From contig NC_018691.1 in the NCBI RefSeq assembly GCF_000300005.1, positions 4,731,001-4,795,000 of the forward strand: a DNA stretch of 64,000 nucleotides, read 5' to 3'. The notes under the pieces are model-generated. The model did no database searches, was not told the DNA's origin, and saw nothing but the letters and a program-made list of their open reading frames with translations. The stretch is from Alloalcanivorax dieselolei B5. GTDB taxonomy: Bacteria; Pseudomonadota; Gammaproteobacteria; Pseudomonadales; Alcanivoracaceae. Below are positions 1-11,316 of the stretch, piece by piece. The position numbers and the translations under genes are program-made. Position 1 is the stretch's first letter, and each line of letters starts with the position of its first letter.

Positions 1-1465
1 AAAGCGCGCACAGGCTTGGTGTCAGAGTCAGCGACACCACCAGGGAAATCAGCATCGCCGCCGCCAGGGTAATGGAAAACTCGCGAAACAAGCGCTCGAC
101 GATACCGCCCATGAACAGGATCGACACGAACACCACCACCAGCGCCAGATTCATCGCCAGCAGCGTGAAGCCCACTTCGCCAGCCCCCTTGATCGCCGCC
201 TGCAATGGCGACAGTCCGTTCTCGATATGCCGCTCGATGTTTTCCAGCACCACGATGGCATCGTCCACCACCAGTCCGGCGGCGATGATCAACGCCATCA
301 GCGACAGGTTATTGACCGAGAAACCGTAGAAATACATGACCACGAAGCTGCCGATCAGCGACACCGGGATCGCCACGGTGGGGATCAGCGCGGTGCGGGC
401 ACTGCCCAGAAACAGCCACACCACCATCACCACCAGAGCCACCGCGATCAGCAGGGTGATTTGCGCTTCACGCAAGGTGGCGCGGATCCCCGGCGAGCGA
501 TCCATCACCACCGCCAGTTCACTGTCCGCCGGCATCAGCGCGCGCAGCCCCGGCAAGGTCTCACGGATGGCGTCGATGGTTTCGACGATATTGGCGCCGG
601 GCTGCCGGCTGATCATCATGATCACCGCCGGGTGATCATTGTGAAAACCGCTGCTGTAGCGGTTCTCCACCGAATCCGACACCTCGGCCACGTCCTCCAA
701 CCGCACCACCGCGCCATCCTGGTGACGAATCACCAGTTCGCGATAGGCGCTGGCCTTGCGCAGTGGATCGCTGGTGCGCACCTCCCAGCGATGGTCGTCG
801 TTTTCCACCAGACCCAGCGGCTGCAACGCATTGGCTTCGCTGATGGCGTTGCGAACGTCATCCAGCGCAATGCCGTACTGCAGCAACGCCCCGGGATCCA
901 GTTGCACCCTCACCGCCGGCAGCGACGCGCCGCTGACGCTGACTTCACCGACCCCGCTGATTTGCGACAGCTTCTGCGCCAGGATCGAAGCGGCGGCATC
1001 GTACAGTTCGCTCGGCGCCAGATTCGGCGAGGACAACGCCAGGCCCATTACCGGCGCCTGGGACGGGTTCACCTTGCGATACTGCGGGTTGCCCGGCATG
1101 CCCGAAGGCAACTGACTGCGTGCCGCATTGATCGCCGCCTGCACATCACGGGCAGCGTCATTGAGATCACGCCCCAGCTCGAACTGCAGCATGATCTGCG
1201 TGGCACCCTGGTTACTCGACGAGATGATCGAGGTGATACCGTCGATACTGCCCAGCGCGCGCTCCAGCGGGGTCGCCACGGTGGCGGCCATGCTTTCCGG
1301 GCTGGCCCCCGGCAGGCTGGCGGAAACCGTGATAATAGGGAAATCCACCTGTGGCAACGGCGCCACCGGCAACAGGCGCCAGGCCAGCAGACCGGACAGC
1401 ACCACCGCGACCGCCATCAGGACAGTGGCGATGGGCCGTTGAATGAACGCCCGCGCCGGGTTCAC
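1..1465 (-). CDS. mdtC: RND multidrug efflux permease, MdtC-like (3' end cut by window edge)
   Basis: Inner-membrane proton-driven pump subunit of a tripartite efflux system. About 488 N-terminal residues are visible. The reading begins [14 protein letters not shown], has TM1, then the periplasmic porter domain, and reaches the TM4 region with the proton-relay pair in [17 protein letters not shown] before the window ends near [10 protein letters not shown]. The start is a GTG overlapping the stop of the upstream permease gene by four bases (GTGA), which indicates translational coupling. Two consecutive RND permeases after one adaptor is the MdtABC/MuxABC arrangement, in which the two permeases form a heterotrimer. 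Substrates cannot be read from sequence. The C-terminal half and any outer-membrane channel gene lie outside the window. Confidence 0.9.
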   Translation of the reverse strand, partial: MNPARAFIQRPIATVLMAVAVVLSGLLAWRLLPVAPLPQVDFPIITVSASLPGASPESMAATVATPLERALGSIDGITSIISSSNQGATQIMLQFELGRDLNDAARDVQAAINAARSQLPSGMPGNPQYRKVNPSQAPVMGLALSSPNLAPSELYDAAASILAQKLSQISGVGEVSVSGASLPAVRVQLDPGALLQYGIALDDVRNAISEANALQPLGLVENDDHRWEVRTSDPLRKASAYRELVIRHQDGAVVRLEDVAEVSDSVENRYSSGFHNDHPAVIMMISRQPGANIVETIDAIRETLPGLRALMPADSELAVVMDRSPGIRATLREAQITLLIAVALVVMVVWLFLGSARTALIPTVAIPVSLIGSFVVMYFYGFSVNNLSLMALIIAAGLVVDDAIVVLENIERHIENGLSPLQAAIKGAGEVGFTLLAMNLALVVVFVSILFMGGIVERLFREFSITLAAAMLISLVVSLTLTPSLCAL

Positions 1466-4400
1466 GGACCCGCCTCGCCCTGGTCCGCCACCAGTGAGCG
1501 GCGGCGCGTCAGCCGGTCAAAGAACAGGTACACCACCGGCGTGGTGAACAGCGTCAGCACCTGACTCACCAGCAAGCCTCCCACCATCACCAGGCCCAGC
1601 GGTTGCCGCAGTTCGGCACCGGAACCGCTGGCCAGCATCAGCGGAATGGCACCGAACAACGCCGCCAGCGTGGTCATCAGAATCGGCCGGAAACGCAACA
1701 TGGCGGCGCGATGTATCGCCTGCCGCGGCGGCATCCCCTGATTGCGCTGCGCCTCCAGGGCGAAGTCCACCATCATGATGCCGTTCTTCTTCACCAGGCC
1801 GATCAGCAACACCACCCCGATCACCGCGATCAGATCCAGCGCCCGGCCGGTGAGCAGCAATGCCAGCAGGGCGCCGACGGTGGCCGAAGGCAGAGTGGAA
1901 AGAATGGTAATCGGGTGAATGGTGCTCTCGTACAGAATACCCAGCACGATATACATGGTCAGAATCGCCGCCAGGATCAACCACAAGGTATTCGACAACG
2001 AAGCACGAAAGGCCTCCGCCGCGCCCTGGAAGCGGCTTTCCACTTCCGTCGGCAGACCGATCTCCTGTTGTACCCGTTCGATCGCTTTCACCGCCCCGCC
2101 CAGGGACGCGTCCGGCCCCAGATTGAAGGAGATGGTGGCCGCCGGAAACTGCCCCTGGTGATTGATCAGCAACGCCGCCGGGCGCTGGGTGACGCGGGCC
2201 ACACTGGACAACGGCACCGGCTGGCCGGAGGCGGTGGGTACATAAGTGGTCTGTAACGCGGACAGGCCCTCGGCGTGCTCCGGGCCCACTTCCAGAATCA
2301 CCCGATACTGATTGGCCTGGGTGAACAAGGTGGCGATCTGGCGCTGGGCAAAGGCGTTCTGCAGCGCGCCGGCAATGGCGGAGACACTGACACCCAGGCG
2401 CGCCGCGGCATCGCGGTCGATATCCACATACGCCTGCAGGCCGTCGTATTGCAGGTCCGAGGCCACATCCGCCAGTTCCGGTTGCTGCCGCAGCGCCTCG
2501 ATCAGCAGCGGCACCCATTCGTTGAGGGTGGCGCTGTCCGGGGTGGTCAGCGTGAACTGGTACTGCGTGCGGCTGACTCTGTCCTCAATGCTCAGTTCCT
2601 GTACCGGCTGGAACCAGGCGGTGATCCCTTCGACCTTTTCCGCCCGCTCTCGCAGCCGGTCCATCACTTCGAAGGCGGAGCCGTCGCGTTCTCCGTGGGC
2701 CGGCAGGTTGATCAGCATGCGGCCGCTGTTGAGCGTGGTGTTGGTGCCATCGACGCCGATGAACGATGACAGACTGGCCACGCCCGGATCTTCCAGCAAC
2801 GCCGCCGCCAACGCTTGCTGCCGTTCCGACATACGGGCAAACGATGAGGTTTGCGGACTCTCCGTCACCACCTGAATCACGCCGCTGTCCTGTACCGGGA
2901 AGAAGTCTTTTTGCACCAGCAGGTACAACACCGCGGTCAGGGCGATGGTGCCGAGCATCACCAACATGGCCAGGGGCTGTCTTTCCAGCACCCAGTCCAG
3001 CGCTTGGCCATAGCGGCGAATGACGCGGTTCATCAACCCCGGCGACTGCTCGTCATGGCCAGGCGGCTTGTCGAGCATGCGCGCGCTCATCATCGGTGTG
3101 AGGGTCAGCGACACCACCAGGGAGATAACGATGGCCACCGCCAGCGTCACCGCGAACTCGTGAAACAGCCGCCCAACCACATCCCCCATGAACAGCAGGG
3201 GAATCAACACCGCCACCAGGGAGAAGGTCAGCGACACCAGGGTAAAACCGATTTCCCCGGCCCCCTTCAAGGCCGCCTCCATTTTCGAGGCGCCCTGTTC
3301 GCGGTGCCGGGCGATGTTTTCGAGCATGACGATGGCGTCATCGACAACGAAGCCGGTGGCGATGGTCAGCGCCATCAGCGACAGGTTGTTGATGGAGAAG
3401 CCGGCCAGATACATGAACGAGAAAGTCCCCACCAGGGACAGCGGCACCGCCACGCTGGGAATGATGGTGGCGGGAACATTGCGCAGGAAGGCGAAGGTCA
3501 CCAGCACCACCAAAGCGATGGCGAACACCAGTTCCTTCTGCACATCCCGCACCGAGGCACGGATACTTTGGGTGCGGTCGGTCAGCACCGTCACGTCCAC
3601 CGAGGCCGGCAGGGTATTGATCAGTTGCGGCAGCAACTCGCGCACACTGTCGGCCACGTCGATGACATTGGCGCCGGGCTGGCGCTGGATATTGAGCAAC
3701 ACCGCCGGTTGGGTATCGGCCCAGGCGGCCAGGAAGCGATCCTCGGCGCCGTCGATGATGGTGGCCACGTCACCCAGGCGCAGGGGCGCACCGTCGATCC
3801 AGGTAAGAATCAGTTGCCGGTAATCCTCCACCGAACGAATCTGGTCATTGGCGTCCAGCAAGGTGGAACGTTGCGGGCCATCGAAACTGCCCTTGGGCTG
3901 GTTGGTATTGGTGGCGGCGATGGCGCTGCGCACGTCCTCCAGATCCAGGTCATAGGCGGCCAGGGCCATGGGGTTGATCCGCACACGCAATGCCGGCCGC
4001 TGACCGCCGGCCAGGCTGACCATACCGACACCGCCCAACTGCGCCAGCTTTTGCGCCATGCGCGTATCCACCAGATCGTACACACCCGGCAACGGCAGCG
4101 TGTCCGAAGTGATCGCCAGAGTCAGGATCGGTGCATCGGCGGGATTCACCTTGCGATAAATCGGTGGCGTCGGCAGGTCGCTGGGCAACAGGTTGTCGGC
4201 GGTGTTCAAGGCCGCCTGCACTTCCTGTTCGGCCACCCCCAGATCCACCTCCAGGGAAAACTGCAGGGTAATGACCGACGCCCCACCGGAACTGGTGGAC
4301 GACATTTGTTTGAGCCCCGGGATCTGCCCCAGGCTGCGCTCCAGCGGCGCGGTGATGGTACGCGCGGTGATATCCGGCCCGGCCCCCGGCTGGAAGGTGA

Positions 4401-4542
4401 ACACCTGGATGATCGGGTAATCCACCTGCGGCAACGCCGCCACCGGCAACAGCCGCCAGGCCAGCAGCCCCGCCGCCAGCAGCGCCACCATCAGCAGCGA
4501 AGTCGCCACCGGACGCAGGATGAACGGCCGGGACAGACTCAT
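1462..4542 (-). CDS. mdtB: RND multidrug efflux permease, MdtB-like
   Basis: A 1026-residue RND transporter, full length for the family (about 1040). It starts [15 protein letters not shown] with TM1 near residues 12-32. TM4 carries the double aspartate ([17 protein letters not shown]) and TM10 the conserved lysine ([16 protein letters not shown]), the proton-translocation residues. It is the first of two permeases in the operon. Its ATG overlaps the adaptor stop by four bases and its stop overlaps the next permease start. In the MdtABC family MdtB and MdtC assemble together with MdtA. The assignment rests on family signatures and gene order; MuxB or another paralogous name would fit equally well. 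Confidence 0.93.
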   Translation of the reverse strand: MSLSRPFILRPVATSLLMVALLAAGLLAWRLLPVAALPQVDYPIIQVFTFQPGAGPDITARTITAPLERSLGQIPGLKQMSSTSSGGASVITLQFSLEVDLGVAEQEVQAALNTADNLLPSDLPTPPIYRKVNPADAPILTLAITSDTLPLPGVYDLVDTRMAQKLAQLGGVGMVSLAGGQRPALRVRINPMALAAYDLDLEDVRSAIAATNTNQPKGSFDGPQRSTLLDANDQIRSVEDYRQLILTWIDGAPLRLGDVATIIDGAEDRFLAAWADTQPAVLLNIQRQPGANVIDVADSVRELLPQLINTLPASVDVTVLTDRTQSIRASVRDVQKELVFAIALVVLVTFAFLRNVPATIIPSVAVPLSLVGTFSFMYLAGFSINNLSLMALTIATGFVVDDAIVMLENIARHREQGASKMEAALKGAGEIGFTLVSLTFSLVAVLIPLLFMGDVVGRLFHEFAVTLAVAIVISLVVSLTLTPMMSARMLDKPPGHDEQSPGLMNRVIRRYGQALDWVLERQPLAMLVMLGTIALTAVLYLLVQKDFFPVQDSGVIQVVTESPQTSSFARMSERQQALAAALLEDPGVASLSSFIGVDGTNTTLNSGRMLINLPAHGERDGSAFEVMDRLRERAEKVEGITAWFQPVQELSIEDRVSRTQYQFTLTTPDSATLNEWVPLLIEALRQQPELADVASDLQYDGLQAYVDIDRDAAARLGVSVSAIAGALQNAFAQRQIATLFTQANQYRVILEVGPEHAEGLSALQTTYVPTASGQPVPLSSVARVTQRPAALLINHQGQFPAATISFNLGPDASLGGAVKAIERVQQEIGLPTEVESRFQGAAEAFRASLSNTLWLILAAILTMYIVLGILYESTIHPITILSTLPSATVGALLALLLTGRALDLIAVIGVVLLIGLVKKNGIMMVDFALEAQRNQGMPPRQAIHRAAMLRFRPILMTTLAALFGAIPLMLASGSGAELRQPLGLVMVGGLLVSQVLTLFTTPVVYLFFDRLTRRRSLVADQGEAGP

Positions 4543-5771
4543 GGACGGCCGCCCTGACCACCACCGCGGCGACCGCCGGCGGCACCTTCACCGGCTCCGG
4601 CCGGAGCAACCGGCTGGCTGTCGCCTTCCACCAGGATCACGTCACGGCCATCACGCAGCCTTTCCATGCCTTCCAGCACCACCGCCTCGCCGTCGGCCAG
4701 CCCTTCACTCACAGCGATACGGTCACCGTCCACCGGCCCCAGCGTAATGGGCCGCAATTGCGCCTTCTGCTCTTCAATCACATAAACATAGGTGCCTTGA
4801 GAGCCGTATTGCACCGCGTCGGTGGGAATGGTCACCGCGTCCGGCAGGGTCCGCAGTTGCAAGCGCACATTGACGAACTGATTCGGGAACAGCTCGTTTT
4901 TCTCGTTGGCGAATTCCGCCCGCAAACGCAGGGTTCCGGTGGCGGTATCAATGCGATTGTCCAGGGTGGTGAGGCGGCCGCTGGCCAGCAGGGTGGCGCC
5001 ATTGCGATCCAGTGCCTGAACCGGCATTGCCGCGCCCGTGGCGAAGGCATTGCGCACCGCATCCAGTTGCGTCTCCGGCACCGTGAACACCACCGAAATC
5101 GGCCGCATCTGGGTGATCGTCACCAGCCCATCGGTGTCGCCGCTGCTCACCAGGTTTCCGGCATCCACGTTGCGCAGGCCGAGCCGGCCGTCGATCGGCG
5201 CTTCGATACGGGTCCAGGACAGCTGCAGGCGGGCATCGTCGACTTGCGCCTGATTCGCCTTCACCGCGCCCCGCAGCTGATTGACCAGCGCCTGCTGCTG
5301 GGTCAATTGCTGCCGGGCGATGGAGTCTTGTTTATAAAGCGTTTGGTACAGCGCCAGATCCTGCTCGGCGCCGGCCAGTTCCGCCTTGTTCTGCTGATAC
5401 TGCCCCTGGGCCTGAGCCAGCTGCACCTGATACGGATCCGCATCGATCTCCGCCAGCAGGGTGCCCTTGCTGACTTCCGCGCCTTCCTCGAACAACACGC
5501 GGGCCAGTTCCCCGTCCACCCGGCTGCGCACGGTGACGGTATTCAGCGGCGTCACCGTGCCAATGGCCTTGATCTGAACATTGAGGTCACCGGCTTCGGC
5601 ATTCACCACCCGCACCGCCACCGGGCCCTCCCAGGCGTTGCGCGGCATCGGCCCGGTGGGCGTGGAGCTGGAACGGGATAACAGATACCAGAGCCCGCCG
5701 AGCACGACGACGAGCAGCACCGCCCAGGCCAGGCGAGAACGGGACAATGGAACGGAACGAGTTTCGGACAT
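4539..5771 (-). CDS. mdtA: RND efflux periplasmic adaptor (membrane fusion protein), MdtA-like
   Basis: HlyD/AcrA-type membrane fusion protein of 410 residues linking the RND permeases to an outer-membrane channel. An uncleaved N-terminal membrane anchor lies around residues 13-31. The barrel-sandwich half-motif ([21 protein letters not shown]) and the alpha-hairpin coiled coil follow, with the second lipoyl half at [18 protein letters not shown], then the beta-barrel and membrane-proximal domains. The C-terminus is a low-complexity Gly/Arg tail ([13 protein letters not shown]), common in MdtA proteins. It is the first gene of the operon and overlaps mdtB by four bases. The promoter should lie in the roughly 270 bases upstream, where I saw no recognisable operator. 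Confidence 0.93.
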   Translation of the reverse strand: MSETRSVPLSRSRLAWAVLLVVVLGGLWYLLSRSSSTPTGPMPRNAWEGPVAVRVVNAEAGDLNVQIKAIGTVTPLNTVTVRSRVDGELARVLFEEGAEVSKGTLLAEIDADPYQVQLAQAQGQYQQNKAELAGAEQDLALYQTLYKQDSIARQQLTQQQALVNQLRGAVKANQAQVDDARLQLSWTRIEAPIDGRLGLRNVDAGNLVSSGDTDGLVTITQMRPISVVFTVPETQLDAVRNAFATGAAMPVQALDRNGATLLASGRLTTLDNRIDTATGTLRLRAEFANEKNELFPNQFVNVRLQLRTLPDAVTIPTDAVQYGSQGTYVYVIEEQKAQLRPITLGPVDGDRIAVSEGLADGEAVVLEGMERLRDGRDVILVEGDSQPVAPAGAGEGAAGGRRGGGQGGRP

Positions 5772-6040
5772 GGAGTCGGCACCGGCACAGGGTCAATCCG
5801 CCGGCGATGCCGACGCCGCACTCGGGCGAGCACGGGCACCAGAGACCTCACCGGGCAGGGCGATCAGATGATAACGACTCGCATTCTAGAGAGCGCCTTC
5901 CCCCGGGCGCAACCGCACCCGAAGGGATCCACATTTAATGCACAGTTCCGTAAGGAATGTAAGGCGATGACGCCGGCAAGCCTCGCGGCCCGTGAGCAGC
6001 CACTTCGCTCACAGACCGCGATGGGCTGACACCCGGCGTA

Positions 6041-7483
6041 TCAGCGACTCAGCCCCAACGCCTTGGCCACTCCTGCGGCATAGGCCGGATCGGCTTTCTC
6101 GAAGTGCTCAAGTTGCCGGCGCACGATCTCTTCCGGCACCCCGTCCATGGCACGGGCGATGTTACCGAACAGGCGCTCCTGCTGTTCCGGTGTCATCAGC
6201 CGGAACAGGTCGCCGGCCTGGGTGTAGTCGTCATTGCCTTCGCGGTGGTCATAGCGATCGGCGTCACCGCTGATGTTCAGCGGCGGCTCCTTGAATGCCG
6301 GATCCTCCACCGGGCCGCCAAAGCTGTTCGGCTCATAGTTGACGCTGCCGCCACCGTTGCCATCGAAACGCATCCGGCCATCACGGTGATAGCCATGCAC
6401 CGGACAGCGCGGCAGGTTCACCGGCAGGCTCTCGTAGTTAACACCAAGCCGGTAACGGTGCGCGTCGGCGTAACTGAAGATGCGGAACTGCAGCATCTTG
6501 TCGGGGCTGTGGCTGATCCCCGGCACCACATTGGCGGGGCTGAAACTGGCCTGTTCCACTTCGGCGAAATAGTTTTCCGGATTGCGGTTCAGGGTCAGCT
6601 CTCCGACTTCAATCAGCGGATAGTCGCCGTGCGGCCATACCTTGGTCAGATCGAACGGGTTGTAGGGCGTGTTCTCCGCCTCCGCTTCCGGCATGATCTG
6701 CACGCACACACGCCACGTCGGGAAGTCCTTGTTTTCGATGGCGTTGAACAAATCACGCTGATGGGATTCGCGGTCGCCCCCGACGATCTCCGCGGCCTCG
6801 GCATCGGTCAGACATTCAATGCCCTGCTGGGTCTTGAAGTGGAACTTCACCCAGAACCGTTCGTTGTTCGCGTTGATAAAACTATAGGTGTGGGAACCAT
6901 AGCCGTTCATGTGCCGGTAGCTTTTCGGCAGGCCCCGGTCGGACATCAGGATGGTGACCTGATGCAGGGATTCCGGACTCAGCGACCAGAAGTCCCACAT
7001 ATGCGTGGCCGAGCGCAGGTTACTGCGTGGGTCACGCTTCTGGGTGCGAATGAAGTCGGGAAATTTATAGGGATCGCGCACGAAGAACACCGGCGTATTG
7101 TTGCCGACCAGATCCCAGTTGCCCTGTTCGGTGTAGAACTTGAGGGCGAAGCCCCGCACATCACGCTCGGCATCGGCGGCGCCACGCTCACCGGCCACGG
7201 TGGAAAAGCGCAACAGCACGTCGGTTTCGGCACCGGGCTGGAACACCTTTGCCTTGCTGTACTGAGTAATGTCACCGGTCACCTTGAAAGTGCCAAATGC
7301 CGCCGACCCCTTGGCGTGCACCACCCGCTCGGGAATCCGCTCGCGGTTGAAATGGGCGTGCTTTTCGAACAGCTGCCAGTCCTGCACCAGCAGCGGCCCA
7401 CGGGGACCGGCCGTCAAGCTGTTCTGATTGTCCGCCACCGGAATCCCAGCGCTGGTGGTCAGGGTCTGCTTCTTCTTACTCAT
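6041..7483 (-). CDS. katA: Monofunctional heme catalase (clade 3, small subunit)
   Basis: Decomposes H2O2 to water and oxygen. The protein is 480 residues, typical of small-subunit clade 3 catalases. The distal-side histidine lies in [15 protein letters not shown], the distal asparagine in [11 protein letters not shown], and the proximal heme tyrosine in [14 protein letters not shown]. There is no signal peptide, so it is cytoplasmic. I chose the ATG at 7483 ([10 protein letters not shown]) because AAGGAGAGG sits seven bases upstream; an in-frame start seven codons earlier lacks a better site. It is divergent from the trhA gene across about 230 bases. OxyR control is likely for this family, but I could not define a convincing box. 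Confidence 0.95.
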   Translation of the reverse strand: MSKKKQTLTTSAGIPVADNQNSLTAGPRGPLLVQDWQLFEKHAHFNRERIPERVVHAKGSAAFGTFKVTGDITQYSKAKVFQPGAETDVLLRFSTVAGERGAADAERDVRGFALKFYTEQGNWDLVGNNTPVFFVRDPYKFPDFIRTQKRDPRSNLRSATHMWDFWSLSPESLHQVTILMSDRGLPKSYRHMNGYGSHTYSFINANNERFWVKFHFKTQQGIECLTDAEAAEIVGGDRESHQRDLFNAIENKDFPTWRVCVQIMPEAEAENTPYNPFDLTKVWPHGDYPLIEVGELTLNRNPENYFAEVEQASFSPANVVPGISHSPDKMLQFRIFSYADAHRYRLGVNYESLPVNLPRCPVHGYHRDGRMRFDGNGGGSVNYEPNSFGGPVEDPAFKEPPLNISGDADRYDHREGNDDYTQAGDLFRLMTPEQQERLFGNIARAMDGVPEEIVRRQLEHFEKADPAYAAGVAKALGLSR

Positions 7484-7711
7484 GATGCCTCTCCTTGGGT
7501 TCAACCTGGGGGGTTAAGAGCCTGTTTAAGATGACCCTTCGAGGTTACGACGAACGGAGTGACAAAACGAACAGTGAGGCGGCATGAGTTCAATAGATCC
7601 TTTCGATCATTGGCCTTTATGTCATAGCGGACAAATATGCCCGGCCTTTACAGTCCGCCGGCAATCATCGCATGATGCGTGTTTTCACCCGTTCATGAGA
7701 TTCCGAACCGC

Positions 7712-8368
7712 ATGACCTCGACAACCGTGGCCACGACCGCCTATTCCCGGCTGGAAGAGTTTCTCAACAGTCTCACCCACGGTATCGGCGCCGCTCTCAG
7801 TATCGTCGGCACGGTGATCCTGGTGGTGGCCGCCAGCCTGCTTGGCGATCCCTGGAAGATTGTCGGCTTCAGCATCTTCGGCGCCAGTCTGATTCTGCTC
7901 TATACCGCCAGCACCCTCTATCACGGTGCCCGCCGCCCCGCCCTCAAAGCGTTCTACAAGATGCTCGATCATTGCGCCATCTTCGCGCTGATCGCCGGCA
8001 CTTATACGCCGTTTCTGCTGGTCAACATGCGCGGCACCGTGGGCTGGGTGCTGTTCGCGGTGATCTGGTCGCTGGCGCTGGCCGGCATCGCCTTGAAGCT
8101 GGTGTTCGGCAACCGCTACAAACTGGCCCGCGTGGCCATCTATCTGGTCATGGGCTGGCTGGTATTATTCGCCTCCGGCGAACTGGTGGGCCGGCTCAAC
8201 GACGTGGGCTTCTGGCTGGTGCTGGCTGGCGGCCTCACCTACACCGGTGGAGTGGTGTTTTATCTGGCGGATCGCCTGCCCTACAACCACGCCATCTGGC
8301 ATCTGTTCGTGGTCGGCGGCAGCGTTTGTCATTTCCTGGCGGTGTATTACGGCGTTCTGCCGGTCTGA
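7712..8368 (+). CDS. trhA: Hemolysin III / TrhA family membrane protein (PAQR)
   Basis: Integral membrane protein of 218 residues in the hemolysin III (YqfA/TrhA, PAQR-related) family, linked to membrane lipid homeostasis; the old name does not prove a toxin. After a short N-terminus comes the family motif EEFLNSLTHGIGAAL, then seven predicted hydrophobic segments. The metal-site-type residues are in TASTLYHGARR, MLDHCAIFALIAGTYTPF and HAIWHLFVVGGSVCHF. I prefer the ATG at 7712 (MTSTTVATTAYSRLEEF) over a GTG at 7679, since family members begin close to this point. The ribosome binding site is weak in both cases. The gene stands alone. Confidence 0.9.
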   Translation: MTSTTVATTAYSRLEEFLNSLTHGIGAALSIVGTVILVVAASLLGDPWKIVGFSIFGASLILLYTASTLYHGARRPALKAFYKMLDHCAIFALIAGTYTPFLLVNMRGTVGWVLFAVIWSLALAGIALKLVFGNRYKLARVAIYLVMGWLVLFASGELVGRLNDVGFWLVLAGGLTYTGGVVFYLADRLPYNHAIWHLFVVGGSVCHFLAVYYGVLPV

Positions 8369-8539
8369 TTCTAAGAGCCTGTCTCGAAACAAGTCACTGT
8401 GAACACCCGGCCGTTTCAATCCGCGTCACTTTCCCCTCTCCCCGCCCCCGATCCATAGGTATTGGGGGAACAGCACGGAAGTTGCATTGACCCGGGACGC
8501 CGAAACCGGCTAATTCCATAATTCAAACAAGAGGTGCTC

Positions 8540-10570
8540 ATGCGATATCCGGTTCTGCTGTCCCCCGTGCTGCTTTTACCCTGCCTTGGCCAAGGCGCCC
8601 AGCCGATTCCCCTGGAGACGGTGACCGTGACCACGCCCCGTCAGAACCAGGCGCTGCTGGACACGCCAGCGGCGGTAACAGTGGTGGACAGTCAGGCTCA
8701 CGGCGAGGGCCGCCCGAACCTGCAACTGGACGAGACCCTCAACCGGGTCCCCGGCCTGTTCTTTCAGAACCGCTATAATTTCGCCCAGAACCTGCGCATC
8801 TCCAGCCGTGGCTTCGGCGCCCGCGCGCCCTTCGGCGTGCGTGGCTTGCATCTGCGTGTGGACGGCCTGCCCTATACCCTGCCGGACGGCCAGTCCCAGG
8901 TGGATGCCATTGACCTGGACCGGCTGCGGCAAGTGGAGGTGCTGCGTGGCCCGGCCTCTTCCCTGTACGGCAACGCCGCCGGCGGCGTGCTGTTGCTGAA
9001 CAGCGACGACGGCGGCAGCCAGCCTCCCGGGGCGCACTTGCGTGTGGCCGGCGGTAGCGACGACTACCGCAAGCTCGGCGCCACGCTGTATCAGCGGGAC
9101 GAGAACAATGACTACGCGTTGGGCGTTTCCGCCCTGTCCTTCGATGGCCAGCGGCAACAAAGCCGGGTGGAGAAATATCAACTTAACGGCAAATGGCGGC
9201 ACGCTCTTGCCAACGGCGGCCGCATCACCACCTTGCTGGACGTGCTGGACATTCCCACCGCCGAGGATCCCGGCGGCCTGACCCGGGCCCAGGCGCACGA
9301 GGATGGTGATCAGGCCTCTCGCTTCTCCAACCTGCTCGACGCCGGCCAGGTGGTGCGCCAGCAACGACTGGGCTGGGTCTGGGATCAGCCCACGAAGCAA
9401 GGCGCCTGGCAGGGTTATCTACACTACACCCACCGCGATTTCGAACAGCAGTTACCCTTCCCGGGCAGCAGCGAGCTGGGCTATGAGCGGCAATTCTACG
9501 GCACCGGCCTGCGCCATGCCGGCCAGGCCGGAAAGCTCAACTACGTGGTCGGCGCCGAAGTGAACCGGCAGGAGGATGATCGTGACCGTTATCAGGTCAG
9601 TGCCAGCGGCGAGCGCCAGGGCCGCACCGCCGATGAACAGCAGAACGCCACCGCCGCCGGACTGTTCGCCCAGGCCACCCTGCCACTGAATGAGTACTGG
9701 TCCTGGACCTTCGGCGGACGTCTGGACCGATTGCAGCTGTCCATCGACGACCGCTTTCTGGCGGACGGCAACGACGACGGCCATCGCCGTTTCACCGAAC
9801 GCAGTTACAGCACCGGATTGAACTGGCGGCTCCATCCCCGCCATCAATTGTTCGCCAACATCGGCTCCGCCTTCGAGAGCCCCACCTTCACCGAATTCGC
9901 CAATCCCGACGGCGGCGGCTTCAACCCGGACCTGGAACCGCAAAAAGCCGTGAATGGTGAGATCGGTGCCCGTGGCGACCTGTCCGGCACCGTGCAGTAC
10001 GAACTGACCCTGTTCACCGTCCGCACCCGCGACGAGATCGTGCCTTTCGAGCAGGACGGCCGCACCTTCTATGAAAACGCCGGCCGTACCCGGCGGGATG
10101 GTGTGGAACTGGGACTGAGCTGGTACCCGGACGATTGGAACCGGATCAGCGCCGCCTGGACCTATGGCAATTACCGGTTCCGCCGTTTCCAGGAAAGCGG
10201 CGAATCCCTGCGGGACCATCGTCTGCCGGGACTGCCTGAACACCAGCTCTACCTGGAATGGCAGCGGGACTATCGCGGCGGCACCTTCACCAGTCTGGAA
10301 ACCCTGATGATCAGCTCGGTCTACGCGGAGAACGGCAACGATACCCGGGTCGGCGGCTACGCTCTGGTCAACGGCCGGGTCGGCCACCGCTGGCGGCTCG
10401 CCGGCGGTAACCAACTGACCACCTACCTCGCCGCCCATAACCTGCTGGACCGGGACTACTACGCCAACATCCGCATCAACGCCAACAGCGACCGCCCACT
10501 GGCCAGCCGCGGCTACTTCGAGCCCGGCCCGGGACGGACCTGGGTGGCGGGGATGGAAATAAAGCTTTGA
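8540..10570 (+). CDS. TonB-dependent outer-membrane receptor, YncD/PqqU-like
   Basis: Outer-membrane active transporter of 676 residues. The signal peptide spans about residues 1-20 (YPVLLSPVLLLPCLGQGA) and is followed directly by a TonB box-like ETVTVT. The plug domain holds RISSRGFGARAPFGVRG and VEVLRGPASSLYGNAAGGV, and the C-terminal beta-barrel ends in VAGMEIKL, without the usual terminal aromatic. The plug resembles E. coli YncD (PqqU), which takes up pyrroloquinoline quinone, more than copper receptors such as OprC/NosA; the substrate remains inferred. The ATG at 8540 has AAGAGG five bases upstream, better than the in-frame GTG at 8534. It is monocistronic and convergent with the glutathione peroxidase gene. 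Confidence 0.88.
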   Translation: MRYPVLLSPVLLLPCLGQGAQPIPLETVTVTTPRQNQALLDTPAAVTVVDSQAHGEGRPNLQLDETLNRVPGLFFQNRYNFAQNLRISSRGFGARAPFGVRGLHLRVDGLPYTLPDGQSQVDAIDLDRLRQVEVLRGPASSLYGNAAGGVLLLNSDDGGSQPPGAHLRVAGGSDDYRKLGATLYQRDENNDYALGVSALSFDGQRQQSRVEKYQLNGKWRHALANGGRITTLLDVLDIPTAEDPGGLTRAQAHEDGDQASRFSNLLDAGQVVRQQRLGWVWDQPTKQGAWQGYLHYTHRDFEQQLPFPGSSELGYERQFYGTGLRHAGQAGKLNYVVGAEVNRQEDDRDRYQVSASGERQGRTADEQQNATAAGLFAQATLPLNEYWSWTFGGRLDRLQLSIDDRFLADGNDDGHRRFTERSYSTGLNWRLHPRHQLFANIGSAFESPTFTEFANPDGGGFNPDLEPQKAVNGEIGARGDLSGTVQYELTLFTVRTRDEIVPFEQDGRTFYENAGRTRRDGVELGLSWYPDDWNRISAAWTYGNYRFRRFQESGESLRDHRLPGLPEHQLYLEWQRDYRGGTFTSLETLMISSVYAENGNDTRVGGYALVNGRVGHRWRLAGGNQLTTYLAAHNLLDRDYYANIRINANSDRPLASRGYFEPGPGRTWVAGMEIKL

Positions 10571-10574
10571 AGAT

Positions 10575-10783
10575 AGTTGACAGTTGATAGTGGACAGTTG
10601 ACAGCGAAAAGAAAAAGATCGCGGAACGGTCTGATCTTTAGCCGCTGTGGGAAGCTTGCTTGCAAGCGAATGGTGTCGCTCAGGCGCTTAGTAATATTCG
10701 CTTGCAAGCAAGCTTCCCACAGTGATTCAAGATCACCTGTTTTTGTTTTTCCGCTGTCAACTGTCCACTATCAACTGTCAACT
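10575..10783. repeat. Nested inverted repeat: exact 32-bp outer arms enclosing a REP palindrome
   Basis: The outer arms 10575-10606 and 10752-10783 are exact reverse complements over 32 bases. Each arm is itself built from repeated GTTGACAGT-like units. Inside lie 27-base arms at 10645-10671 and 10696-10722 (CTGTGGGAAGCTTGCTTGC onward), also exact reverse complements, of the REP type seen in Pseudomonas relatives. The element fills the space between two convergent genes. The right outer arm contains the last codons and stop of the glutathione peroxidase gene. Such a structure could end or stabilise both transcripts. Confidence 0.9.
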
Positions 10784-11262
10784 GCTTTTAAGGCCTTCTC
10801 AATGTCCGCTGCCAACGCTTCCGGTTTATCCTTGGGGGCGTAGCGACGTACCACACGGCCGCTTTGGTCGACCAGGAACTTGGTGAAGTTCCATTTGATG
10901 CCTTCGCTGCCGAGCAGGCCGGGGGCTTCCGATTTGAGGTAGCGATAAAGGGGATGAGCATCGCTGCCGTTAACGTCGATTTTGGCGAACATGGGAAAGT
11001 CGACGCCGTAGTTCTTTTCACAGAAGGCACCAATCTCCACTTCATCGCCGGGCTCCTGGTGACCAAACTGGTTACAGGGAAAGCCCAACACCACCAGGCC
11101 GCGATCCTTGTAGCGTTGATACAGCGCCTGCAGCCCTTTGTACTGGGGCGTAAAACCGCATTTGCTGGCGGTGTTGACGATCAAAAGCACCTTGCCTTTG
11201 AAATCGGCCAGGGAGCGCTCCTCGCCGTCCAGGGTGACGGCGTTATAGTCGTAGATACTCAT
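10771..11262 (-). CDS. Glutathione peroxidase family protein (Cys type)
   Basis: Thiol peroxidase of 163 residues that reduces hydroperoxides using glutathione or thioredoxin. The peroxidatic cysteine is Cys35 in NTASKCGFTPQYKGL, in place of the selenocysteine of animal enzymes. The GFPCNQFGHQEPG and WNFTKFLV motifs complete the catalytic tetrad region. There is no signal peptide, so it is cytoplasmic. The start has AAGGAG upstream. The final codons (VDS and stop) lie inside the outer arm of the inverted repeat at 10752-10783, so insertion of that repeat may have reset the C-terminus. The next gene upstream on the strand is a DJ-1/PfpI protein, fitting a stress-related pair. Confidence 0.93.
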   Translation of the reverse strand: MSIYDYNAVTLDGEERSLADFKGKVLLIVNTASKCGFTPQYKGLQALYQRYKDRGLVVLGFPCNQFGHQEPGDEVEIGAFCEKNYGVDFPMFAKIDVNGSDAHPLYRYLKSEAPGLLGSEGIKWNFTKFLVDQSGRVVRRYAPKDKPEALAADIEKALKAVDS

Positions 11263-11316
11263 TTGTATTACTCCTTGGTTCCCCGACCGATGCGGCGGGC
11301 GTGCCCGCCATCCGGC

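Noticed and set aside
2851-4557. A 568-codon plus-strand open frame inside the RND permease gene.
   Set aside because: The product is rich in His, Gln and Arg, typical of the complement of a GC-rich coding strand, and has no recognisable motif.
7515-7530. AGAGCCTGTTTAAG-like sequence repeated near 8373, 49864 and 52823 as a dispersed repeat.
   Set aside because: Only about eight bases (AGCCTGTT/C) are shared and the flanks differ, so chance is likely.
7592-7611. AATAGATCCTTTCGATCATT as an OxyR or other operator in the katA-trhA gap.
   Set aside because: The symmetry needs a one-base insertion and the match to the OxyR consensus is poor.
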